From: Hsuehochloa calcarea
Lineage: Eukaryota; Streptophyta; Magnoliopsida; Poales; Poaceae
Assembly (NCBI GenBank): GCA_036346395.1
Contig: CM070611.1
Span: forward strand, 24,190,473-24,254,472
DNA: 64,000 bases
Reading direction: 5' to 3'
The position numbers and the translations under genes were made by a program. Under the pieces are notes generated by a model, which worked only from the letters and a program-made list of their open reading frames with translations, was not told the origin of the DNA and ran no database searches. This document shows, in pieces, positions 24,451-36,720 of the stretch. The stretch's first letter is position 1. Every line of letters begins with the position of its first letter.

Positions 24451-27400
24451 TGTCGGATCCGGGAGTAACACCCCAGAATCCTCTGTGCATTTCTGAACTA
24501 GTCCCATGATCAGTAGCTAGTTCACACAGTAAACAGATATGGTAACATCCATAAATCGCACAACTTTATTATAAATATCAGAGTTGATTACAAGAAAGGC
24601 TTACAAGCCAACAATAAACAAACACAGCGGAAGACGAAGAAGTAGTGGAGTCCAGCTGATCTGCCACAGGCAATCGACTGGGGTAGCGGCCTAGTCGTTG
24701 AAATCCGAAGTTCTTCTCCTCTGAAATTTATTTGCATGAAGCAAGGGTGAGCACAACTACCGTGCTCGCAAGTTACACCGAAGAATGAGTTAATGCATGC
24801 ATGGATATATCAAAGGAAGGCTTATTGGTTGAATTTGCATAAAGCAATATTTTCTTTAAATATTTGTACTAAGTTCCAAAGCAGATATTTTATAACTAAA
24901 ATTCATTTTATAAATTCTCAAGTTTTATAGTAGGATAACCTCCATATGAAACATGGTGATGGATACCCTCCTATCACATGGCTAACCGCCCAATTTTACC
25001 ATAAGGATTAACCATCCTCAAATCATTTGCAAAAATCTTTTGATATCAAAACCAAAGTCTAACTTTGAGTGGCTTTGCTCAGCATGTCCATGACCGTGGA
25101 CACGGCTATTCGAATAGTTTTACACTCTGCAGAGGTTGTACAACTTTACCCACAAGAGATAATCAACTTTTAATGTCCGTCTGACACACTTCCGTAGGTG
25201 TGCGACTAAGTGATTATCACGAGACCTTTACAATGCATCATTCCAAAGTAGTCATGCCCGCTAAGGTTTAACTTCCTTTGGATTAACCATTCGCTAGAAG
25301 CCCCCTCTTGCGCCGCTAAGGTTTCACTTCCATTGGGTTAACCACCAGCCGGAAACCCCTCTTGCACCAAGTGGGAATACTGTCTAACCGACACCCACAC
25401 ACCAAAATGGCACAACTAACAATGGAACGTTGCAAATTATTCAGTCTAGCCTGTCCCATTCCAGACTTGTGGTAGTACGGTGGAGCTTTGCAAGATGCGG
25501 CTCGAAGACCGGTCCTTAACTGACTTGGGCGACTTTCAAAATAACCCCTGGGCCTCAATCCTACCCAGATTGAGCCCGTGCATAAACTCTGCACCCACCA
25601 AGCATCCATTCCGCCCAAGTACAAACCAACTTTTCATTTTTGCTTTTCAAAGTCATTTGTAAAATCTTCCATGACAAACCAATGTCATAGGCTTTTAAAC
25701 AATAGTTGTTTATTTGGGCCAAATTCCCGGAACTGAACATTTTTGGTCTAAGCATGTCTAAGCATAATCTTTCCGAAATGTTCGGTTCATACTCTTGCAT
25801 AAACCAGATTTTTATCTAATGTGTCAAGGTATGTTTCATTCAACAACAAAGTTGGCTATACAATGGCAATGAGAATAACTATAATTTAAAAGCAATGTAT
25901 TTAAATTACTTGAATAGAAATAGCATGCAATAATAATTTAAAACAGAATTTAAATAATTTGAAATATTGGGATTAAATATGATCAAAGGTATAACTTGCC
26001 TTGCTTGGTTAAATGATGTTCTCAAACGGCGTCGAAATCCGGTTGTCCGAAGTCGTCGAAATCTATACGCGTAAACGATCCAAATTCAAATAACATTCAA
26101 ATAAAATCCAAATAAAATCCAAAAATTATAAGATAAATACTGGAAGTAAGATATCAACTTTATATGAATATAGGAATTTGAATCGACAGAATCAGAGTTC
26201 GTATGAAGGAGAACAAATTTTCGAAAAGCTGATTGTCACATGGAATAATGAAATTCCGAAATTTATTAATATAACTTCACTGTTTCTGGCAGCATGTTTC
26301 GGATGAGAAAAAGAAAATAAAGAGGGCTAGAAAGTAATGGCATTTCCAAAACTTGGAGCCAAGACCTGGCTGCATGGGTGGACTAACTTGGCCCATCTTA
26401 CCAAGTAAGCTATAGAATTTTTGTGATAAATACTGAAGGCAAAATACTTGAACCAAAGGAACAGAGAGAGAGCAGAATGTGTCCATGCCCATGGCGCCGC
26501 CGTGGACTGAGCTAATAAGGCTCCATAATTAGTGTGTACATGATATTAGGAGTTAATTGCATGAGTTAGTGTTAGTGGTTGCATGTGCATATACATGCAT
26601 GTCCTGGTCTGATAGTTGGTGCATGTGTTTATTGCATGCATAGATGAATAGATTGCATGCAAAACTTCATTAGTTGCTTTGGCTGAGACCAACGAGCGTA
26701 CGTTCACCTAGCGTACGTGGGTGTGCATGCAGCTGCTTGAGTTGAGTTGTATGTGTGTATTTGTGAGCTATTGCTGCATACACAAAAGTAGTGCTGCATG
26801 CACTTGCATTTAATGCTGATCATCAATCCGGCATGTGAGTATTTTAAGGCTTTGAATACGAGGAAAAATAGGTGGAATAACAGAAGCAAGAAAGAATGAT
26901 GCGGCAGTTGAGCGGTGAAGATAGGAGCTCATGAGAGGATTATGGCGTCGGCGTGGACAGAGATAGCGTGGCATCGAACGTGACGGTGCGAACTCAACAG
27001 TGTCGACGGCTTGGCGAGAGGGCCTTTGGTGGCGAAGCAGTCCGACCGAGAAGACTTTCGACTGGCGGCAGGCTGACATCGGCGTACTCAGTTGTAGTGG
27101 AGCGAGCGCGATCGGCGGCGGCAAGCAACGACGCAAAAAAGGAATAAATAGCAAAATATAATAAAAACTAGAAATTACAAAATAAACACTGAAAAATAAA
27201 GGATGAATTTAGATGATTTTACGAGGAAGAATTATCGGATTCGGAGTTTGCAATAGAGAGGAATGATTTTTGGAGTGAATTTCTCAACTAATAAAGTTTG
27301 CTACAGTGAATGACTAAAAACTAACTTCTGTTCTTCGTTTCTTTCGTGAACCGAATAGAGGCCAGCAAGCATAGAAAAATTGTCACGTCGGCTAGAGGAA

Positions 27401-28581
27401 GAGAGATATGGCCGGCGAACTAGCAAGATGGGACCCAATCGAGGTACTCTACCTCATGGTGGTGACGGTTCGGCCGGAGGTGACGCGACGGCGCGGCAAG
27501 CGCGCGCACGGGCGACGGTGGCGCACGGGGCGGCGGTGCTCCGGCGATGTTCCGGCGAAGGCGAGGTGAGCACCACGTAGAACGTCGCGAGGCAAAGCTA
27601 GGGGTGGTGGATATTGTGGCGGGGATGCACTGTAGGCGGCACAAATGGACGATGAACGGAGTTTGGCCGGCGTCGGAAAAACTTCGATTGTGGAGAGAAG
27701 AAAGCGAGGGAGAAGCTAAGATTTTCGGGGATGGATGAGGGAGAGGAGAGGCACCCAGGGCTCTCTTATATAGGGGTGGAGGTGGACCGGAGGAGGAGAT
27801 CAAGGCAGGTGTCATGGCGGACATGTCGCGTTCCCGTAATTTTGCGCAATAATGAGGGGAGGAATGGCCGGGAATGGAGGTGTCTTGACGAGGGGAATTA
27901 ATTGCAATTAATTTTGGGAGGAACGGTGGAGGAAATCATGGGGATTGAGAGCTTCATTTGGTTACTCATGGCGTCGGTTCTCTGGAGATGGACAGGCAGG
28001 AAGAAATGTCTTCACGTGAGGAAGAAAGAGAGAGAATGGAAGGAATATAAGAAAAAGAGGGAAACACAAATCAATTCACATAAAGAGGCAAGTTGGCAAT
28101 GTGCCACAATTTTTATTTTCTGATTTTTTTTTTAAAATAATTTTCGAAATTCAAATTAACCACAAATTGAGAGCACTTTAGAAAATAGTAAAAAGAGGCC
28201 AAAAATTCTAGAAAAATTCCCAAAAAAAATTCTAGAATTATTTAGGACTCAATAAAAATAATTCCAACTTAAAGTTGGCTTTTATTTTTAATTTTATTTT
28301 TTAGAAAATAGGAAAAGCCTTTTTAAATACCAGAAAATCTAAGAAATTAATTAAAACTTTATTTTTCAATTTAAATCACATAAAATCAAATAAACTTAAT
28401 AAACTTTCTTTTTGACATTAAAACTAAGAAATTAAATTATTATTATTTTTATTTTACTTTTAACAGTGAAAACTCTTTTTAGGTTACAGTAAATCGAGAA
28501 AACTCTTCGGCAACTAGAAAATTAAATAAAATAATAACTTTATTTATTTTTATTTTGGTAACATAACTTTGGGATGTTACA
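24451..28581 (-). repeat. 3' LTR of the retroelement in TNP2
   Basis: The minus strand starts TGTAACATCCC at 28581 and ends GGATCCGACA at 24451. A TATA box (minus, CCTATATAAGAG) lies at 27763-27774. The stretch below it is GC-rich and transcribed-looking, then AT-rich. ORFs inside occur at the same relative position in both LTRs and are LTR sequence, not genes. Confidence 0.9.
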
Positions 28582-28600
28582 AACTACCCCCCTTAAAAGG
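28582..28600 (-). other. Polypurine tract of the retroelement in TNP2
   Basis: The minus strand reads CCTTTTAAGGGGGGTAGTT just before the LTR start TGTAACA. The adjoining GGGGACGAGATTCC is typical of grass gypsy elements. Confidence 0.75.
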
Positions 28601-29345
28601 AATCTCGTCCCCGAGATTCGGAGAAGCTAGAAAGAAAGAATATGGACACAGGATAGATGAATTGAGACAAAGAGTCTGTCTTCAAGTTGGTTTAAGTCCA
28701 AGGGCGTTGAGTGGTTCAGAAATTCAAAGCGTCAATTCGTCATTCAGGTGCATCGATAGATTAGAAGTCCAATGGATTGTTAGAGAAGAGATAATAGCAA
28801 AGGGTGAGAAAGAAAGCTATGAGGAGAGAAGTCTACCCATTTAAAGCAAACGTTGTGCACAAGATCAAAAGATCTACGTACGACGTACCAAAAGAAAACA
28901 TACGATACAAGTTAAGAAACAATACAACGTTCTACTCGATCAATACTCATAAGCTGGGGAAATGACTCAATACACAGAATGAGACTTGGCAAACTTAAAC
29001 TATATGGCTTGGCTCACATCGCGATCTTCGGTAAATCTTGCATGTTGTCCTTGAATGACTTGACGACCTTACGATGTTTTCTTGATAGTTCCAGGTCTTG
29101 CAGTCTTGAAAGTAATGGTAAGAACGTGTTGACTATCTATAGAAGCTTTTCAATGGAAAGAGGATCCATTTAACATTATAAAACGGTGAAGAGAGAATTA
29201 GGTAAGAAGAATACCACGAAGGAACTAAAGATAGATAGATGACCAAGATGAGGAGGGAACATATTAGTTTTCTTGTTATATAAAATAAGTTTTGAAGTTT
29301 TCAACTAACGTCCATTCTAACTAGGTCACGACCTACGATCGACAT
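28601..29345 (-). other. Short interior of the retroelement, no coding domain recognised
   Basis: About 0.75 kb between purine tract and primer site. ORFs on either strand are short, and none carries a zinc knuckle, protease or RT motif. It may hold only the packaging and dimerisation signals. Confidence 0.6.
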
Positions 29346-29357
29346 GGCTCGATACCA
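29346..29357 (-). other. Primer binding site (tRNA-iMet type)
   Basis: The minus strand reads TGGTATCGAGCC, the iMet site with one A missing from a CAG. Confidence 0.7.
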
Positions 29358-29361
29358 TTTA

Positions 29362-32300
29362 CGCTTGGATCCGGAGTAACACCCTAGAATCCTCTGTGCA
29401 TTTCTGAACTAGTCCCATGATCAGTAGCTAGTTCACACAGTAAACAGATATGGTAACATCCATAAATCGCACAACTTTATTATAAATATCAGAGTTGATT
29501 ACAAGAAAGGCTTACAAGCCAACAATAAACAAACACAGCGGAAGACGAAGAAGTAGTGGAGTCGGTGATCGCCACAGCAATCGATCGTAGCGGCCTAGTC
29601 GTTGAAATCCGAAGTTCTTCTCCTCTGAAATTTATTTGCATGAAGCAAGGGTGAGCACAACTACCGTGCTCGCAAGTTACACCCAGTAACAGAGTTAATG
29701 CATGCATGGATATATCAAAGGAAGGCTTATTGGTTGAATTTGCATAAAGCAATATTTTCTTTAAATATTTGTACTAAGTTCCAAAGCAGATATTTTATAA
29801 CTAAAATTCATTTTATAAATTCTCAAGTTTTATAGTAGGATAACCTCCATATGAAACATGGTGATGGATACCCTCCTATCACATGGCTAACCGCCCAATT
29901 TTACCATAAGGATTAACCATCCTCAAATCATTTGCAAAAATCTTTTGATATCAAAACCAAAGTCTAACTTTGAGTGGCTTTGCTCAGCATGTCCATGACC
30001 GTGGACACGGCTATTCGAATAGTTTTACACTCTGCAGAGGTTGTACAACTTTACCCACAAGAGATAATCAACTTTTAATGTCCGTCTGACACACTTCCGT
30101 AGGTGTGCGACTAAGTGATTATCACGAGACCTTTACAATGCATCATTCCAAAGTAGTCATGCCCGCTAAGGTTTAACTTCCTTTGGATTAACCATTCGCT
30201 AGAAGCCCCCTCTTGCGCCGCTAAGGTTTCACTTCCATTGGGTTAACCACCCGCCGGAAACCCCCTCTTGCACCAAGTGGGAATACTGTCTAACCGACAC
30301 CCACACACCAAAATGGCACAACTAACAATGGAACGTTGCAAATTATTCAGTCTAGCCTGTCCCATTCCAGACTTGTGGTAGTACGGTGGAGCTTTACAAG
30401 ATGCGGCTCGAAGACCGGTCCTTAACTGACTTGGGCGACTTTCAAAATAACCCCTGGGCCTCAATCCTACCCAGATTGAGCCCGTGCATAAACCTGCACC
30501 CACCAAGCATCCATTCCGCCCAAGTACAAACCAACTTTTCATTTTTGCTTTTCAAAGTCATTTGTAAAATCTTCCATGACAAACCAATGTCATAGGCTTT
30601 TAAACAATAGTTGTTTATTTGGGCCAAATTCCCGGAACTGAACATTTTTGGTCTAAGCATGTCTAAGCATAATCTTTCCGAAAATGTTCTGGTTCATACT
30701 ACTGCATAAACCAGATTTTTATCTAATGTGTCAAGGTATGTTTCATTCAACAGCAAAGTTGGCTATACAATGGCAATGGGAATAACTATAATTTAAAAAC
30801 AGGTATTTAAATTACTTGAATAGAAATAGCATGCAATAATAATTTAAAACAGAATTTAAATAATTTGAAATATTGGGATTAAATATGATCAAAGGTATAA
30901 CTTGCCTTGCTTGGTTAAATGATGTTCTCAAACGGCGTCGAAATCCGGTTGTCCGAAGTCGTCGAAATCTATACGTGTAAACGATCCAAATTCAAATAAC
31001 ATTCAAATAAAATCCAAATAAAATCCAAAAATTATAAGATAAATACTGGAAGTAAGATATCAACTTTATATGAATATAGGAATTTGAATCGATAGAATCA
31101 GAGTTCGTATGAAGGAGAACAAATTTTCGAAAAGCTGATTGTCACATGGAATAATGAAATTCCGAAATTTATTAATATAACTTCACTGTTTCTGGCAGCA
31201 TGTTTCGGATGAGAAAAAGAAAATAAAGAGGGCTAGAAAGTAATGGCATTTCCAAAACTTGGAGCCAAGACCTGGCTGCATGGGTGGACTAACTTGGCCC
31301 ATCTAACCAAGTAAGCTATAGAATTTTTGTGATAAATACTGAAGGCAAAATACTTGAACCAAAGGAACAGAGAGAGAGCAGAATGTGTCCATGCCCATGG
31401 CGCCGCCGTGGACTGAGCTAATAAGGCTCCATAATTAGTGTGTACATGATATTAGGAGTTAATTGCATGAGTTAGTGTTAGTGGTTGCATGTGCATATAC
31501 ATGCATGTCCTGGTCTGATAGTTGGTGCATGTGTTTATTGCATGCATAGATGAATAGATTGCATGCAAAACTTCATTAGTTGCTTTGGCTGAGACCAACG
31601 AGCGTACGTTCACCTAGCGTACGTGGGTGTGCATGCAGCTGCTTGAGTTGAGTTGTATGTGTGTATTTGTGAGCTATTGCTGCATACACAAAAGTAGTGC
31701 TGCATGCACTTGCATTTAATGCTGATCATCAATCCGGCATGTGAGTATTTTAAGGCTTTGAATACGAGGAAAAATAGGTGGAATAACAGAAGCAAGAAAG
31801 AATGATGCGGCAGTTGAGCGGTGAAGATAGGAGCTCATGAGAGGATTATGGCGTCGGCGTGGACAGAGATAGCGTGGCATCGAACGTGACGGTGCGAACT
31901 CAACAGTGTCGACGGCTTGGCGAGAGGGCCTTTGGTGGCGAAGCAGTCCGACCGAGAAGACTTTCGACTGGCGGCAGGCTGACATCGGCGTACTCAGTTG
32001 TAGTGGAATGGGCGCAGTCGGCGGCGCAACGAACGACGCAAAAAAGGAATAAATAGCAAAAATATAATAAAAACTAGAAATTACAAAATAAACACTGAAA
32101 AATAAAGGATGAATTTAGATGATTTTACGAGGAAGAATTATCGGATTCAGAGTTTGCAATAGAGAGGAATGATTTTTGGAGTGAATTTCTCAACTAATAA
32201 AGTTTGCTACAGTGAATGACTAAAAACTAACTTCTGTTCTTCGTTTCTTTCGTGAACCGAACAGAGGCCAGCAAGCATAGAAAAATTGTCACGTCGGCTA

Positions 32301-33484
32301 GAGGAAGAGAGATATGGCCGGCGAACTAGCAAGATGGGACCCCAGCGAGGTACTCTACCTCATGGTGGTGACGGTTCGGCCGGAGGTGACGCGACGGCGC
32401 GGCAAGCGCCACAGACGGGCGACGGTGGCGCCGGGCGGCGGTGCTCGGCGATGTTCGGCGGCGAGGTGAGCACCACGTAGAACGTCGCGAGGCAAAGCTA
32501 GGGGTGGTGGATATTGTGGCGGGGATGCACTGTAGGCGGCACAAATGGACGATGAACGGAGTTTGGCCGGCGTCGGAAAAACTTCGATTGTGGAGAGAAG
32601 AAAGCGAGGGAGAAGCTAAGATTTTCGGGGATGGATGAGGGAGAGGAGAGGCACCCAGGGCTCTCTTATATAGGGGTGGAGGTGGACCGGAGGAGGAGAT
32701 CAAGGAACGGGTGTCATGGCCGGACATGTCGCGTTCCCGTAATTTTGCGCAATAATGAGGGGAGGAATGGCCGGGAATGGAGGTGTCTTGACGAGGGGAA
32801 TTAATTGCAATTAATTTTGGGAGGAACGGTGGAGGAAATCATGGGGATTGAGAGCTTCATTTGGTTACTCATGGCGTCGGTTCTCTGGAGATGGACAGGC
32901 AGGAAGAAATGTCTTCACGTGAGGAAGAAAGAGAGAGAATGGAAGGAATATAAGAAAAAGAGGGAAACACAAATCAATTCACATAAAGAGGCAAGTTGGC
33001 AATGTGCCACAATTTTTATTTTCCGATTTTTTTTTTAAAATAATTTTCGAAATTCAAATTAACCACAAATTGAGAGCACTTTAGAAAATAGTAAAAAGAG
33101 GCCAAAAATTCTAGAAAAATTCCCAAAAAAAATTCTAGAATTATTTAGGACTCAATAAAAATAATTCCAACTTAAAGTTGGCTTTTATTTTTAATTTTAT
33201 TTTTTAGAAAATAGGAAAAGCCTTTTTAAATACCAGAAAATCTAAGAAATTAATTAAAACTTTATTTTTCAATTTAAATCACATAAAATCAAATAAACTT
33301 AATAAACTTTCTTTTTGACATTAAAACTAAGAAATTAAATTATTATTATTATTATTTTACTTTTAACAGTGAAAACTCTTTTTAGGTTACAGTAAATCGA
33401 GAAAACTCTTCGGCAACTAGAAAATTAAATAAAATAATAACTTTATTTATTTTTATTTTGGTAACAGAACTTTGGGATGTTACA
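29362..33484 (-). repeat. 5' LTR of the retroelement in TNP2
   Basis: Second copy of 24451-28581. Its inner end reads CGCTTGGATCC where the other copy has TGTCGGATCC, so the terminal CA is altered. The minus-strand TATA box CCTATATAAGAG at 32663-32674 would start the genomic transcript, leaving a U3 of about 0.8 kb and an R-U5 of about 3.3 kb. Confidence 0.88.
32663..32674 (-). promoter_or_regulatory. TATA box in 5' LTR (TNP2 insertion)
   Basis: CCTATATAAGAG on the minus strand, conserved in both LTRs. Confidence 0.65.
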
Positions 33485-33489
33485 ATGCA
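33485..33489. repeat. Target site duplication ATGCA, right copy
   Basis: ATGCA directly after the LTR end GATGTTACA and before the resumed TNP2 frame. Confidence 0.9.
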
Positions 33490-35069
33490 CGTGGAGAAGA
33501 ATGTATGTGATAGCCTGATTGGTCTCTTACTGAACATTAGTGGCAAAACAAAAGACGGTGTTAACGCACGGTGTGACTTGATTGATATGAACATAAGAAC
33601 CGAGTTAGCACCGAAAGAGACCGATAAAGGACGAATGTACCTTCCCCCAGCTTGCTACACTTTGTCCAAGGCCGAGAGAAATGAACTGTGTCAAAGCTTG
33701 CATGGTGTGAAAGTTCCATCCGGTTACTCCGCCAATATTAAGAAACTTGTTTCCATGAAAGATTTGAAATTAATTGGTATGAAGTCTCATGATTGTCATG
33801 TGCTGATGACACAGATGCTTCGTGTTACAATTAGGAGTATCTTGCCAAAAAAGGTCCGAGTGGCAATCTTTAGGTTATGTTATTTCTTTAACTCAATTGC
33901 TCAGAAGGTCATCGATCCCGAAGGACTCGACGCTCTGCAGGCCGAGATAGTGACGACTCTATGTCATCTTGAGATGTATTTCCCTCTGTTATTTTTTGAT
34001 ATCATGGTCCATCTCATTGTTCACCTTGTGAAAGAGATAAAGATATGCGGCCCAGTGTTCCTACGTCATATGTACCCTATCGAGAGATACATGGAAATTC
34101 TGAAGTCCTACGTACGGAATCGATCTTGGCCGGAGGGCAGTATCATCGAAGGTTATGCAACCGAAGAGGTCATTGAGTTCTGCGTCGACTACATGGCTCA
34201 GGTGGAACCGATAGGTGTGCCTCTATCTCGTCACGAGGGGAGACTGGAGGGTATCGAGACCATCGGGAGGAAAGCAATCACTCTCGATCTAGATACATAC
34301 GCGCAGGCCCATTTCACGTTCTTGCAACACATAACCCAAGTGTCCCCGTACATCGACGAGCACAAAGACATTGTACGCCAATAGAATCCAAACCGGTCGA
34401 AGGTTTGGATAACGAGAGAGCACAACCGTCGGTTCAACAAATGGTTAAAGATGCGATTCACTTGGAGGTCATCAAGTGATGAAACGCTGCTATGGTTGGC
34501 CAAAGGACCAAAATTTACAATTGTGATATGGCAAGGATACGACATAAATGGGTACATATTTTATACGGCAGCTCAGGATAGGAAGAGCACAGTCCAGAAC
34601 AGCGGTGTCCGCATAGAGGCATTTCACGAGGGGTTCAATACCGCGGGGGCACGCGGGTTGAACTCGTACTATGGGTTCGTAGGGGAGATTTGGGAGCTCG
34701 ACTATGTACTTTTCAAGATCCCCCTGTTTCGATGTCATTGGGTTAAACTTCCGCAGGGCGTGAAGGTCGACAAATGCACGGCGTCTCATCGTGGACCTCA
34801 AACGTGTCGGATACAAGGACGAACCATTCGTACTCGCTAAGCAAGTTGTTCAAGTTTTTTATCTAACGGACCCAGCAAATAATAACCGCCACGTAGTTCT
34901 TCATGGGAAAAGAAGGATTGTCGGAGTTGAGAATATCGTGGATGAGGAAGAGTACAATCAATTTGACGAGTTGCCTCCTTTCAGAGACGGCATCAGACTG
35001 GAGGAAGAACCCAGTGAGGAAGCTAGCTATATGCGCGTCGATCTTCATGAAGGACTATATTTCAATTAA
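33490..35069 (+). pseudogene. TNP2-type CACTA transposase, C-terminal part
   Basis: Continues directly from 24450 (VEKNVCDSLIGLLLNI). It carries the end of Transposase_21, then a DUF4218-type domain (VHLIVHLVKEIKICGPVFLR at about 34010-34070, HMYPIERYMEILKSYVRN), then a DUF4216-type domain (SGVRIEAFHEG, YYGFVGEIWELDY, FKIPLFRCHWV at about 34600-34740; ANNNRHVVLHGKRRIVGVEN at about 34875-34935; QFDELPPF). Only two lesions are visible: an in-frame TAG at 34382 and a small frameshift near 34775 between the two halves of DUF4216. The end at 35069 fits the family's C-terminus. Apart from the insertion it is nearly intact. Confidence 0.85.
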
Positions 35070-35780
35070 GCATGTATTACATTGTAATTTGATGTTAACA
35101 TGTGTTATGGACTTGTCATCTCTAATGTTGATGTTAATGCGTACTTGTTAGAGTTATCAGCTTTTTGAGAATATCATCTTTGAAACCTTGTTGGAAATAC
35201 ATACAAATGGGCAAATGTGTTTTGTCATTTTAGCAAAGTTAAAAGTGCATTGCTTCTGTGGCCTGGCGGTCTGACCGGCAATTAGTTGTATCTCAAATGT
35301 ATGAAAATGAGGATAAATTAAAACTTTTGGATGCATCCTTGTTGTCATTTGAATTCTCTAGAATTTATCGCCTTGAAATGTGGACTTCAAATTCAATTAA
35401 GGTTATTGACTCGAAATGTTGCAATTCAAGGTCTTCTAGTCAAACCTTGTGATCATACTCGGGAAATATTTTTCCTAAATTCTTGATCATCTGGGTAACC
35501 TCCCTGAGAAATTTCATAATTTTTAGAAATTATTTGCTATTTCTTAAGGGCTGGTCAAACTTGTTGTCTCCTGGGTCAAACCCCCTGTCCAGCAGCTTGT
35601 GAATTTTATAGCGGGGAATGCACTACATGAGAAATTCTATAAAATTCATACACGGTTGATCTTGAAGTTAGGATCACTCAGTAAAAATTTTAGAATTTTT
35701 GGAGCTGTGGAGCTACCTCTGGAAATTCCCAAATCATCTCAAGCTTTCAATTGATCAACATATTATCAACATATCAACAT
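35070..35780. other. CACTA intergenic region after TNP2
   Basis: AT-rich 3' flank of TNP2. No gene or repeat is recognised. A polyadenylation signal for TNP2 is expected here but not clear. Confidence 0.5.
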
Positions 35781-36439
35781 ATCACAGACGGTTCTAGCAA
35801 TGAACCGTCTGTGATATCAATATATCATAGACAGTTCAGTTACATAACCATCTGTGATATTAAAATTAGGGTCCGATTGGCCTATCGAATCTCGACCGTT
35901 CATTTGGCATCGCAGGGCTAAGATTCGCGGCGCGTTTCGGACGGTCCGAACGGCCCACTAAATCCGAGCTGTCAATTATACATCCAACGGTCAGAAACGA
36001 TCCAAGTTATACGCATCTGAAACGGGTGGTCCGAACGTTTGAATGAAAGTGGGCCATTGATCTAAAGATAGACGGCTCACAGCAAAAGAACTTTCGAATG
36101 GTCCGAACGTTCCAATGCATCTGGCCCGTTCGTTGAGATCTGACGGCTCTACATATGTGTTTGTCTGTTCACATCACAGACGGTTCTATTAATACACCAT
36201 CTGTGATGACTAACCTCACAGATGGTTCTAGTAATGAACCGTCTGTGATATCAACATATCACAGACGATTCAGTTACATAACCGTCTATGATATTAAAAT
36301 TAGGGTTTCTCTGTTAAGTCATCACAGACGGTTTCATAACAGACTCGTCTGTGATAGTTAACATCACAGACGGTTTGTTTATGGAACCGTCTGTGATTTA
36401 TTATCACAGACGGTTCTATCATAGAACCTTCTGTGATAT
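35781..36439. repeat. Second block of CACTA-type subterminal repeats
   Basis: Many CACAGACGGTTC and GAACCGTCTGTGAT pairs. A 91-bp segment occurs twice in direct orientation (35782-35872 and 36216-36306). Between the copies lies a region rich in GGTCCGAACG motifs. It ends in a TATA box, exactly as the terminal block at 22298-22455 does. Confidence 0.75.
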
Positions 36440-36720
36440 CCAGCTATATAAGTGCCCGACTCGAACGGTTGTGCACTCTTCTGCCTTGGTCTTTTTCCAC
36501 CAGCCCGGCGCTGCCCTCGGTCTCCTCCGCTGACGCCACCTCCGACCAGTGCCGCCTCCCTTCGTCCCTGCCTCCGTCTAGTGCCGCCCCCGCCCCTGCC
36601 GACCACCCGGTGAGTTTCCCCGCGCCGCCCCAATGCCTGTGCGCGCTTACCCCCTTCTCTACCGTGAGAGCCGAGGGTTTCCCTCGGTGCCGCCCCCGCC
36701 CCTGCCGACCACCCCGTGAG
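36440..36720 (+). promoter_or_regulatory. TNPA-like gene promoter and first exon (leader)
   Basis: CTATATAAG at 36444-36452 follows the repeat block. A C-rich leader has two near-identical copies of a 32-34 bp segment (36581-36614 and 36687-36720), each ending in a GTGAG splice-donor-like sequence. Confidence 0.5.

Larger units (their letters stand above)
24451..33484 (-). mobile_element. Non-autonomous long-LTR gypsy-type retroelement in TNP2
   Basis: 9034 bp bounded by ATGCA duplications. Two LTRs of about 4.1 kb (24451-28581 and about 29362-33484) flank only about 780 bp of interior. Orientation is minus: a purine tract lies inside the left LTR and a tRNA-Met primer site inside the right LTR. 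No gag or pol is recognisable, so it must rely on proteins from a related element. The LTRs are nearly identical by eye, indicating a recent insertion. Confidence 0.9.

Noticed and set aside
26810..27824. Overlapping frames on both strands repeated at 31716-32727
   Set aside because: They are the two copies of one LTR, and frame lengths change between copies at small indels.
24451..28581. Treating 24451-28581 and 29362-33484 as a tandem segmental duplication
   Set aside because: TG...CA type ends, primer site, purine tract and a perfect ATGCA duplication identify them as an LTR pair.
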